A stretch of DNA of 28,691 nucleotides, taken from positions 1 to 28,691 of the forward strand of contig QIKQ01000001.1 in assembly GCA_003233075.1 (NCBI GenBank), written 5' to 3'. Source of the stretch: Gammaproteobacteria bacterium (lineage in GTDB: Bacteria > Pseudomonadota > Gammaproteobacteria > SZUA-21). Numbering within the stretch: position 1 is the first letter of the stretch; every line of letters starts with the position of its first letter. The position numbers and the translations under genes were made by a program. The notes beneath the pieces were generated by a model, which was not told the DNA's origin, did no database searches, and worked only from the letters and a program-made list of their open reading frames with translations. Positions 21,887-28,691 of this stretch are shown in pieces.

Positions 21887-23215
21887 ATGTCAGACACTGA
21901 ACTGAATAAAACATTAGAGAAATTATCTTCACTATCATTTTGTGCGCAAGGGAACCGATCGTTTCAGTTTATGAGCCTGGCTCATCACCTGAATGTCGGA
22001 TTTCTGAAAGACTGCTACTACCACCTTGATAGAAACAAGGCCGTAGGAGTTGATTGTGTCAGTTGGGCAGAGTATGAAACCGACGTGGACAAAAAGTTAG
22101 GTATCTTGGTGTTGAAGTTAAAAAAGAAAACGTATAAACCGCTGCCATCAAAACGGGTGTACATCCCCAAAGGTAACGCTGAGGTGAGACCTTTAGGTAT
22201 ATCGGCTATCGAAAACAAGATAGTCGAGTATGGGATAGCACGCATTTTGGGTAGTATTTATGAAGTTGACTTTCTTGATTTCTCCTACGGTTTTAGACCG
22301 AATAAAAATGCTCATCAAGCATTAAAGGTTATTGGTGATAGCATCAGCAGTCAACCTGTTAATCATGTAGTTGAAGCGGATATCAAAGGATTCTTTGATA
22401 ACGTCGAGCATGATTTACTGTTAGATTTCTTGCGCATTAGAATAAAAGACAGCAGTCTATTATTATTAATCGAACGATTTCTAAAAGCGGGTTACGTGGA
22501 TGATCATCACCTTGTTAAAACCGAAAAAGGAACAGCCCAAGGTAGCATTTTGAGCCCACTGTTGGCGAATATATTTCTGCACTATGTCTTAGACAAGTGG
22601 TTTAATGACATCGTTATAAATCATGTAAGAGGTTATGCGGAGCTAATTAGGTATGCGGATGATTTTATCTGTTTGGTCCAATCGAAGCGTGATGCAGACA
22701 GAATTTTGAAAGCATTACAAAATCGATTTGCCAAATACCAGTTACAGCTCCATCCGGATAAAACCAGAGTATTCAGTTTTGGTCGTTATGAGAAACACAA
22801 TGCACTGAGGGATAAGCGCAGAGCCTACACATTCGACTTTCTGGGTTTTACGCACTATTGCGATACGACTCGAAGGGGATACTTCAAAGTGGGTAGGAAA
22901 ACCAGTGCGAAAAAGTTTAGAGCGAAAGCCAAGGATTTAAATCGGTGGCTGAAAGCAGTCCGAAACCTGGTGCTAACAAAAGACTGGTGGAAGATTTTAG
23001 GCGCTAAACTACGAGGGCACTATGAATATTATGGGGTTAGTGAGAACTACCGCTCGATTCATAAGTTCTACAAACTGGCTCTCAGGCTCGCGAAGAAGTG
23101 GATGAATAGACGAAGCCAGAAAAAGGCAATGAACTGGGAAAAGATGAGTCATTATCTTTTGCTTTATCCATTACCTAAACCACGGATTAGACATAACTTT
23201 TACGCAATCACATAA
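21887..23215 (+). CDS. ltrA: Group II intron reverse transcriptase/maturase
   Basis: A 442-residue intron-encoded protein. The reverse transcriptase domain runs from about residue 60 to 310, with VRPLGISAIENKIVEYG, the DIKGFFDNV motif, GTAQGSILSPLLANIFL and the catalytic YADD at 256-259. It is followed by the X (maturase) domain with FDFLGFTHY, GHYEYYGVSENY and WMNRRSQKKAMNW, ending at PLPKPRIRHN. No HNH endonuclease follows, so movement would have to rely on priming other than its own second-strand cut. All catalytic residues are present and no frameshift is seen, so it is probably active. It sits inside domain IV of the intron RNA. Confidence 0.96.
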   Translation: MSDTELNKTLEKLSSLSFCAQGNRSFQFMSLAHHLNVGFLKDCYYHLDRNKAVGVDCVSWAEYETDVDKKLGILVLKLKKKTYKPLPSKRVYIPKGNAEVRPLGISAIENKIVEYGIARILGSIYEVDFLDFSYGFRPNKNAHQALKVIGDSISSQPVNHVVEADIKGFFDNVEHDLLLDFLRIRIKDSSLLLLIERFLKAGYVDDHHLVKTEKGTAQGSILSPLLANIFLHYVLDKWFNDIVINHVRGYAELIRYADDFICLVQSKRDADRILKALQNRFAKYQLQLHPDKTRVFSFGRYEKHNALRDKRRAYTFDFLGFTHYCDTTRRGYFKVGRKTSAKKFRAKAKDLNRWLKAVRNLVLTKDWWKILGAKLRGHYEYYGVSENYRSIHKFYKLALRLAKKWMNRRSQKKAMNWEKMSHYLLLYPLPKPRIRHNFYAIT

Positions 23216-23234
23216 AAGTGTGAGTTAAATTGAA

Positions 23235-23267
23235 GAGCCGTATGAGGGAAATCTTCAAGTACGGTTC
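23235..23267 (+). ncRNA. Group II intron domain V
   Basis: A 33-base hairpin: GAGCCGTA pairs with TACGGTTC, then TGAGG with CTTCA around a GAAAT loop, with the two-base AG bulge on the 3' side. The catalytic triad AGC is at 23236-23238. This is the active centre of the ribozyme and looks intact. Confidence 0.9.
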
Positions 23268-23325
23268 TGTGAGGGGCATTATGTTTCCTTGCGTTTATAA
23301 TTACTTATTTAAATAGGAGGCTTTA

Positions 23326-23973
23326 GTGTCGTTAGTCGCATTAAGTCTAAATGGATTTTGTAAGGACATGACTGACAAAGAAAAAACAAAATGGTTTGAA
23401 TCTGAAGAGTCAGTGAAGCCAAAGAAGAAAATCAATCTGGGTGACTTGACTTTGTTGGATGCCAAAAAATATCCCAAGGTTATGCATTCGGAAAACAAAA
23501 TTAAGATAAGTGCTGATAGTTTAAAGACAGGCTGGGTATTGTTGAACCAATGTTATTTTCACCTGAATGCCTTTCCTAAAGTAGAAGTAGTTTATAAATA
23601 CCGGAAATTAAAAAACCTAAAAATAATATCATCAAGCAAAATAGCGAAAACCAGAGTAGCAGGACAAGCGATTGAATTGATCGATGTAAAGAAAGGCGCA
23701 AGTCTTTGCGTTAAAGCCAGTGTGCTCTCATTAGTAAAAACGACTAAAGGATTCAAATTGGAAAACGGCCCGTTTCGTCGAAAATACCTAGATGGCTATT
23801 TTCCAATGCGTGTTAGCTTAGAGATTACTTACCCAAGCAAATTAATTAATGTGAATAACATTTTGCCAAAAATGCTTATCAGTAGCAAAGTGAAAAAGAG
23901 CCAAGGTAAAATTAATGTAGATGCTACATTTGAGGGTGTGCTTAATACGAAAGTTGTTTTTGAAAAGCGTTAA
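23326..23973 (+). CDS. Secreted protein of unknown function, 3' part of the intron-interrupted gene
   Basis: Not recognised. As drawn, the frame starts at GTG 23326 behind a good AGGAGG site and gives 215 residues. The first residues SLVALSLNGFC look like the rear half of a signal peptide, which fits the idea that the true start is the ATG at 21411, cut off by the intron. The rest is lysine-rich and beta-rich (WVLLNQCYFHLNAFPKVEVVYKY, LELE-type strands, ITYPSKLINVNNI), with two cysteines, Cys76 in NQCYF and one in SLCVKAS, that could form a disulfide. A TAG at 23314-23316 closes the frame upstream, so unspliced RNA can only use the GTG. Confidence 0.65.
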   Translation: MSLVALSLNGFCKDMTDKEKTKWFESEESVKPKKKINLGDLTLLDAKKYPKVMHSENKIKISADSLKTGWVLLNQCYFHLNAFPKVEVVYKYRKLKNLKIISSSKIAKTRVAGQAIELIDVKKGASLCVKASVLSLVKTTKGFKLENGPFRRKYLDGYFPMRVSLEITYPSKLINVNNILPKMLISSKVKKSQGKINVDATFEGVLNTKVVFEKR

Positions 23974-24117
23974 GCTCAAACACCGAGGGGGGGTTAAATT
24001 TTAATTAGATATCCTCATTGCGTCTTATGTTCATTTGATGACCAATAACATTATTTTGAAACCTTACTTTTTAGGGTGTACTATGGTTTCCTAATTTTGA
24101 AATTTATGTACATTCTT

Positions 24118-24129
24118 ACCCGATCGGGT
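24118..24129. promoter_or_regulatory. Palindrome ACCCGATCGGGT upstream of a lipoprotein gene
   Basis: A perfect 12-base palindrome 18 bases before the start codon at 24148. It is GC-rich in an AT-rich stretch, so it may be an operator or a leader hairpin. The rest of the gap 23974-24147 holds nothing clear. Confidence 0.4.
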
Positions 24130-24147
24130 TAATACTGGGAGCCTATT

Positions 24148-25044
24148 TTGAAAAACAAAGCAAATATTATATTAGTATCATTCCTTGCCACGATCGTTTT
24201 ATTTCTAAGTGCTTGCGATTCGCCAAGCTCATCACTTGCAGCGTACCCAAGTGATCCCGCAGTCGCCATTAAAAAGATAACCATGGATTTAGCTGATTAC
24301 AAAACGGAGACATTATGGCAAGCGATGCCTAAAAGTTACAAATCTGATGTTCAGCAATTAGTTAAATTAAGTTCAGAACTTATTGATGAAGGCACCTACA
24401 ACAGAGCAGTAGCGCTTTTAGGAAAAATCGGTAAAGTGATGAAAAGCAATAAAGCGGTATTCTTGAAGCTGATAGGTCCGCAATTGAATAAGTCAATTCC
24501 GCCGCATATGCAAAAAATATTGTTAGGCAGCGATGAGGATCCTGCAAGCAAGTGGTACGATTTAGTGGTTGTAGTCATTACTGAATTAGCCGAAAGCGAT
24601 TTAGGACATCACAAAAATTTAAAAAATCTTAATATTGAAAAATTATTAGTAAAACATATGAACGTAATTTACAAGCAATTGGCGGCTAGCAGTCCAATTG
24701 TATCTACAAATACGAGCAAACTAAAAAGTTTTAACTTTAGCGTTAAAAGTGTAAACGACAAAGAAATAAAGTTAACGACAAATTCAGGTTCGACTAAAGT
24801 AAAAGAAGAGAGCTGGGTTAAATTTGAAGACCGATGGATTCCAATAGCGATGCAAGTCGCTTGGCAAACATTAATGATCGAAGCCAAGAAAAATATTCAG
24901 CAGGCTAAATCGCAAGTAGCCGATGGTTTGTTGAAGGCGCAGTTATTTTTACCGATTGCAGAGATGGCTGTGGCAAGACTTGAAAGTGCAAAATCAGAAG
25001 CTGAGTTAATGCAAATTATCGGAACATTGGGCGGGTTAAAGTAG
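24148..25044 (+). CDS. Lipoprotein of unknown function
   Basis: A 298-residue protein with a lipoprotein signal: KNKANIILVSF, a hydrophobic core and lipobox LSAC, with the lipidated cysteine at residue 23 followed by D, which would favour retention in the inner membrane under the +2 rule. The body is helical with no cysteine or histidine-rich site and no domain that I recognise; segment WVKFEDRWIPIAMQVAWQTL occurs near residue 230 and a helical tail follows. The start is TTG with GGGAG upstream. It ends in a region convergent with 25128-25724. Confidence 0.7.
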   Translation: MKNKANIILVSFLATIVLFLSACDSPSSSLAAYPSDPAVAIKKITMDLADYKTETLWQAMPKSYKSDVQQLVKLSSELIDEGTYNRAVALLGKIGKVMKSNKAVFLKLIGPQLNKSIPPHMQKILLGSDEDPASKWYDLVVVVITELAESDLGHHKNLKNLNIEKLLVKHMNVIYKQLAASSPIVSTNTSKLKSFNFSVKSVNDKEIKLTTNSGSTKVKEESWVKFEDRWIPIAMQVAWQTLMIEAKKNIQQAKSQVADGLLKAQLFLPIAEMAVARLESAKSEAELMQIIGTLGGLK

Positions 25045-25075
25045 AATAGTCATTGATCAAATGTCATTCTCGAAA

Positions 25076-25104
25076 GTTGCTGCCTTAGATATATTGGCGG
25101 CAAC
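25076..25104. terminator. Stem-loop between convergent genes
   Basis: GTTGCTGCC (25076-25084) pairs with GGCGGCAAC (25096-25104) at nine positions with one G-T, across an 11-base loop. It lies in the 83-base gap between two convergent genes, where a shared terminator is expected, but a T-tract is lacking on both sides, so the call is weak. Confidence 0.4.
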
Positions 25105-25127
25105 AAGTGAGATGAGGTCAAGCAAGA

Positions 25128-25724
25128 CTAAAATTGTTTTGTTTTTTTACTTAATCTAAAGCTTTCTAGCGTCTTATTGAAATCACCTTTGTGTTGCTTA
25201 AAGTAACGTTTCGCTGGTGCCTGGTAAATTATAAAGTAATTACCTTTTTTTGCAGTAACACCATAAACTTCACGTAAGTATTTTTCTCCCCGCGGTGACT
25301 TAAAAGATAGTTTGAGCCGAAAGCCTTTTTTTCCGCCGATCGACGCAGGTTTGTTTTCAATAATACGAGCGTATCGAGTCAATTTGCTTTTTCTAATTTT
25401 AGCAATCATTAGCTCGGCCAGCTCCGATGGCAACATGTCAGCATTCGACTTTTCTTTGATTGTTTTAAAAGATTTTTTATGACTTAAATAGCTGACACGA
25501 ATGAGTTGATATTCTGATCCGTCTTTTGATGCGGTCACGGATTTACGATCGCTTATTTTGCGAATCCAATCTGTAGGTAATTTGACTGTAAACTTCTTTT
25601 TTGGTCCTGTAACTTGGCTTTTTTTCTCATTTGTATCTTTCGCTTTAAAATGGTTGCAAGCCGCTAAAATAAGGCAGCTTAAGCTTATTATAATTAATTG
25701 ACGTGAACTGCTTGATAGACGCAT
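25128..25724 (-). CDS. Small lipoprotein of unknown function
   Basis: A 198-residue lipoprotein. I place the start at the ATG at 25724, one base after the stop of the metalloprotease gene, because it gives a clean signal (MRLSSSSRQLIIISLSC then LILAACN, lipobox LAAC); the longer frame to 25790 overlaps the upstream gene and has no signal at its start. The mature part is strongly basic, with FTVKLPTDWIRKI and YLREVYGVTAKKGNYFIIYQAP, a pattern seen in PsbP/DcrB-like proteins, but this is a weak likeness. Coupling with the M48 protease suggests a shared envelope role. Confidence 0.7.
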   Translation of the reverse strand: MRLSSSSRQLIIISLSCLILAACNHFKAKDTNEKKSQVTGPKKKFTVKLPTDWIRKISDRKSVTASKDGSEYQLIRVSYLSHKKSFKTIKEKSNADMLPSELAELMIAKIRKSKLTRYARIIENKPASIGGKKGFRLKLSFKSPRGEKYLREVYGVTAKKGNYFIIYQAPAKRYFKQHKGDFNKTLESFRLSKKTKQF

Positions 25725-25725
25725 T

Positions 25726-26871
25726 TTACTTATTCCTAATATTGGCCAAGTATTGTAGTACATAAGCAGCATCTTTGTGATTAGGTGCAAGTGCTAGAAA
25801 TTTAATAAATGACTTTTTGGCGTCCTGGTAGCGTTTCTTCTTCATATAATATATGCCGATGGCTCGATAGCTGGGAGCGAAGTTTGGAACTTTATTGATA
25901 GTATCCAAATAAGCAAGGTAAGATTTGGTTTGATCGCCTTGTTGATTCCGCTGACGGTAGGCCTCTCCTAAATAATAAGGCGCATAAGCTGGGTATTTAA
26001 CAAATTGCTCCTTATTTTCTAAAATTAATATTAAGCTGCCATATCGAGCGTAGGATAAATTTAATTCTAGATCCGCAATACGCATTGACTGTGTATTTTT
26101 TAAATATGCCTCTTTGCCAATGTGTCCAGAAATAGATTTATGCTTTAAAATGAGCGCATTATAACTTGCAATTCGTTCAATAAGATTTGGGTGTGATGAA
26201 AAGGAGCCTGATTGTTTGCTGTTATTTGCTTTCGCTTCAGCTAACATTTTTTTAAAAGCGTAAGGTGATTGTCTTATATCATAGCCTGCTTTTTTCATTC
26301 TAAAAAATGCGTATTTATCAGCTTGACGCTCAAGATCCCGAGAAAAACCTGATAGATACTTAGCGGCAATGTCGACTGCTCTATCACCAGCGCCTTTTTG
26401 TACTTGAATTTCTGATTCTAATTTAAGCTTGCGTCTGTGATGTAAAATATGTTTATGAATAAAATGCGCACCCTCATGAGCGAGTATTGTTGCTAACTGT
26501 GCTTCATTATCAAGACGTGCTAGTAAGCCTAAATTAAAGTAAATACTTCCGTTATATAAGGCAAGCGCGTTTAAATTAGGGTCATTTAAAATCCGTACTC
26601 TTATTTTGTCTTTAAATTCTGGATAAACTTTATTCATGACTGATTGCAGATATTGATTGACGGTTTTATCCGTAAATATTGAATTATCTTTGATTTTCTT
26701 TTTATCAAATTCACGAGCTTCGTCCAATAAAGCTTGTTCTTGAAGTTTTGAAGTATATTCCTCATTAAAATTACTTGTAGATTTTAAAGCTAAAGAAGTT
26801 TGGAAAAATAGCAGACTAGTCAGTAATACGCTTGTTAATGTAAATAGGCTTTTGACTTTAAAAATATGCAT
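25726..26871 (-). CDS. M48-family periplasmic metalloprotease with TPR tail (BepA-like)
   Basis: A 381-residue protein with a signal peptide (residues 5-29, ending near SLA). The zinc site HEGAH is at 132-136, with the third ligand expected in the later ERQADKYAF, and the SHP motif (SSHPNLIERI) follows, all typical of M48 peptidases such as BepA. The C-terminal third (from about 280) has TPR-like helices (APYYLGEAYRQRNQ, YRAIGIYYMKKKRYQDAKKSF). Such proteases degrade or help assemble outer-membrane proteins. AGGAA precedes the ATG. The lipoprotein gene follows with a one-base gap. Confidence 0.92.
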   Translation of the reverse strand: MHIFKVKSLFTLTSVLLTSLLFFQTSLALKSTSNFNEEYTSKLQEQALLDEAREFDKKKIKDNSIFTDKTVNQYLQSVMNKVYPEFKDKIRVRILNDPNLNALALYNGSIYFNLGLLARLDNEAQLATILAHEGAHFIHKHILHHRRKLKLESEIQVQKGAGDRAVDIAAKYLSGFSRDLERQADKYAFFRMKKAGYDIRQSPYAFKKMLAEAKANNSKQSGSFSSHPNLIERIASYNALILKHKSISGHIGKEAYLKNTQSMRIADLELNLSYARYGSLILILENKEQFVKYPAYAPYYLGEAYRQRNQQGDQTKSYLAYLDTINKVPNFAPSYRAIGIYYMKKKRYQDAKKSFIKFLALAPNHKDAAYVLQYLANIRNK

Positions 26872-27127
26872 TGAATTCCTTAGTTTACTTCACAATAAAA
26901 TTTTATATCTTTGAAAATAAGCCAAGCTTAGGGTCAGAATAATGACAAGACTTGAATGATATCTGCAATATAGCTAGATTATAACGATGATTAGAATATA
27001 TTGGCAATACTTGTTTATAAATATTTATTGTATTGTAATTAGTAAGCACTAGTGGTTAAAAGTATTTCACGGAACATTGCCAAGCACCTGAATTATGGGA
27101 GAAATAAGAATTTTATTGAGATACTAA

Positions 27128-27805
27128 TTAAACTTGGGTCCAGCGCCGTACTAGATTTGTATAAGCATGATCAACCTGCTTAACGGTACTATCCTTAAGG
27201 TTATGCTCGCTAAAAAGCAATTCGTTTCTAGCTTGGCTTAATTCATAAAGTATTTCGCGTTTTTGTGTGTCTGCAATCATACTCTGTACCCAAGTAACGC
27301 CTACCAAGCGCTCACCTGAGGTGACTTCATTTACCGAATGAAGGCTAGAGGCGGGATACAATATTAGATTACCTGCATTCAGTTTGATATTTTGTATGCC
27401 GAAAGTTGTATGAATACTTAGTTCACCACCTTCGTATTCATTTGCGTCGCTAATAAATAGAGTCATCGCTATGTCGCATCGTAATCGGGCTTGGTCGCCC
27501 ATGACTGGGTCGTCAATGTGCTCACCGTATTTCATGCCTTGTTGATATCGAGAGAATAGGGGTTGGGCAATCTTATGCGGTAAGCAGGCATCTTTAAACT
27601 GTTGGTTAGCGTATAAATTACCAACCATGACTTTGGCTAGTTGTTGTCCCATTTCTGAATTCTGATCTATTTCAGTATTTACTTTTACTTTTGCAGCCGA
27701 TTTACCCGCACTGCTCGATCCGTCAATAAACACGCCGCCAGACAGCGCTGCGCGCATTATTGTTAATTGCTTGGGGTCTATTAAGTTTTTAATTTCAAGT
27801 AGCAT
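27128..27805 (-). CDS. PKHD-type Fe(II)/2-oxoglutarate hydroxylase (YbiX/PiuC-like)
   Basis: A 225-residue protein of the PKHD/PiuC family. The iron ligands are H96-x-D98 in YGEHIDDPVMG and H156 in SSLHSVNEV, with R166 in SGERLVGVTW as 2-oxoglutarate ligand. Length and motif spacing match YbiX/PiuC of enteric bacteria and pseudomonads, which are often next to iron-uptake receptors; no such receptor is in this window. The substrate is not known. It is the second 2-oxoglutarate dioxygenase of the window, unrelated in subfamily to that at 17405. AGGTGA lies upstream of the start. Confidence 0.92.
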   Translation of the reverse strand: MLLEIKNLIDPKQLTIMRAALSGGVFIDGSSSAGKSAAKVKVNTEIDQNSEMGQQLAKVMVGNLYANQQFKDACLPHKIAQPLFSRYQQGMKYGEHIDDPVMGDQARLRCDIAMTLFISDANEYEGGELSIHTTFGIQNIKLNAGNLILYPASSLHSVNEVTSGERLVGVTWVQSMIADTQKREILYELSQARNELLFSEHNLKDSTVKQVDHAYTNLVRRWTQV

Positions 27806-27928
27806 AGTCTATATCACCTGTTTGGCATGCCACGGCTAGCTTTAAAGGTGCCCTAAATTCAGTAATTAATAGCAAGATATTTTGTGTACAGACCGAATTG
27901 AAAGGCTAATCATGGCATTTATTTTTAT

Positions 27929-28663
27929 TTAGTTTGGAGAATTGCTCAGTAATATAATACCACCTAATAATATTATCCAGGATACCACTTTTCTAAACAT
28001 TTTCTCATTAATTTTAAAATGTAAATGGTTGGAAAACCACAAAGCAAGAAATAAGAAAGGCGCCGAAATAAGCATTAAATTGAAAATAGGTTCGGTAATT
28101 GAGCCATCAATTATATAGCTGGTTAGTCTAACCGAGTTTAGGCTAAGAAAAAATGCTAATGCATAGTTTCGAATGAGTGTTTTATTATCGTAGGTGCTTA
28201 ATAGTCGCGCCATCATAATCGGCCCACTAATGCCAAATAACATTTGTGAAATACCTGCACTGAAATCCAAGAGACGGGTAAAAATTGGACTAAAGCGTAT
28301 AATTTGAGGAGCTAAGACTAGATATATGCCAAAAACAGTAATTGCGCCTGCCAGTAAATAATGAAATTGCTCAACTGAAAATTGTTGAAAAAGAATATAG
28401 CCTATAATTGCACCGATAAAAGCAAAACTGACTATATTAGCGAGTACTTTAATTTCGACCACTTTAGGGGAGCGAGCTAGGCCGATAACTGCGACCATAA
28501 TTTGAGGCAGGGTAGAATAAATAACTAGCGTCTTCTCAGGAATTAGAAAAGACATTATGAATAACATCATAATGGTTCCTGCAAGCCCGAAAACTATTTC
28601 AAAGGAATAGGTGAACATGCAAACGATAATTAGCAGAGAAATAGTTAGGCTAGAGAATTCCAT
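27929..28663 (-). CDS. TauE/SafE-family membrane permease (sulfite exporter family)
   Basis: A 244-residue membrane protein with about seven to eight helices. The two family repeats each carry the glycine motif, VFGLAGTIMML near residue 24 and LFGISGPIMMA near 142. Members of this family export sulfite, sulfoacetate and related anions, or act in other transport. In a cell that makes sulfite by DsrAB, export of sulfite is an attractive role but this is inference from family and genome context; the gene is 11 kb from dsrA and not in its operon. No clear ribosome site is seen before the ATG at 28663. Confidence 0.88.
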   Translation of the reverse strand: MEFSSLTISLLIIVCMFTYSFEIVFGLAGTIMMLFIMSFLIPEKTLVIYSTLPQIMVAVIGLARSPKVVEIKVLANIVSFAFIGAIIGYILFQQFSVEQFHYLLAGAITVFGIYLVLAPQIIRFSPIFTRLLDFSAGISQMLFGISGPIMMARLLSTYDNKTLIRNYALAFFLSLNSVRLTSYIIDGSITEPIFNLMLISAPFLFLALWFSNHLHFKINEKMFRKVVSWIILLGGIILLSNSPN

Positions 28664-28691
28664 ATTTAGATATTGCTTTTAACTATTCTTC

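Larger units (their letters stand above)
21415..23314 (+). mobile_element. Group II intron with reverse transcriptase ORF
   Basis: The 5' end GTGTG is the canonical group II start. A 472-base structured RNA part precedes the reverse transcriptase gene, and an intact domain V lies after it. The putative EBS1 (TCATTG, 21604-21609) is exactly complementary to the last six exon bases CAATGA (21409-21414), which fixes the left boundary. The right boundary is uncertain: domain VI is AT-rich, and an end at 23314 (AT, before AGG) is chosen because it keeps the host gene in frame. The maturase lacks an endonuclease domain. Confidence 0.85.

Noticed and set aside
24148..26871. A secretion or toxin system formed by the lipoproteins and the M48 protease
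   Set aside because: No secretion, immunity or repeat features are visible; the genes look like ordinary envelope functions.

Overview
The window looks like chromosomal DNA of an AT-rich, sulfur-oxidising gammaproteobacterium. The basis is an essentially complete reverse-type dissimilatory sulfite reductase locus, dsrABEFHCMKLJOP followed by dsrN and dsrR, read on the minus strand from about 16.7 kb down to 2.6 kb. The oxidative markers dsrEFH and dsrL are present and no dsrD is visible. DsrE Cys78, DsrH Cys20, the two C-terminal cysteines of DsrC and the extra cysteine of DsrJ are all in place, so the pathway should work: DsrEFH passes sulfur to DsrC, DsrAB with DsrL oxidises it to sulfite, and the membrane complex DsrMKJOP handles the DsrC and electron side.

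Layout, left to right. 1-2602 (minus): a truncated rhodanese, then an overlapping NarL-type response regulator and NarX-like histidine kinase that lacks a periplasmic sensor domain. 2610-5354 (minus): dsrR, dsrN and a TrpD2/YbiB-like nucleic-acid-binding-type protein. 5355-5785: an island of four kinds of inverted repeat separating these genes from dsrP. 5786-16717 (minus): dsrP back to dsrA, with stem-loops between dsrK/dsrL, dsrC/dsrM (terminator-like) and dsrA/dsrB. 16718-17404: a long divergent regulatory region with several palindromes, one of which has the 7-2-7 geometry of a NarL site.

17405-20418 (plus): a divergent gene set not explained by the known Dsr pathway: a TauD/TfdA-type dioxygenase, a 64-residue protein, a 234-residue unknown, a solitary Cas6/Cmx6-type RAMP protein with no CRISPR array or other cas gene in the window, and a DsrC/TusE-family protein that has lost both functional cysteines (RspA type). 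This is the most unusual part of the window and may be an RNA-processing or regulatory module tied to sulfur oxidation.

20454-23314: repeats, msrB, and a group II intron with its reverse transcriptase/maturase. The intron starts immediately after the ATGA of an interrupted gene; its putative EBS1 is complementary to the exon sequence that includes that start codon. 23326-28691: the probable 3' part of the interrupted secreted-protein gene, two lipoproteins, an M48 metalloprotease, a PKHD-type hydroxylase and a TauE/SafE-type (sulfite exporter family) permease. No tRNA, rRNA, transposase or CRISPR array was found.
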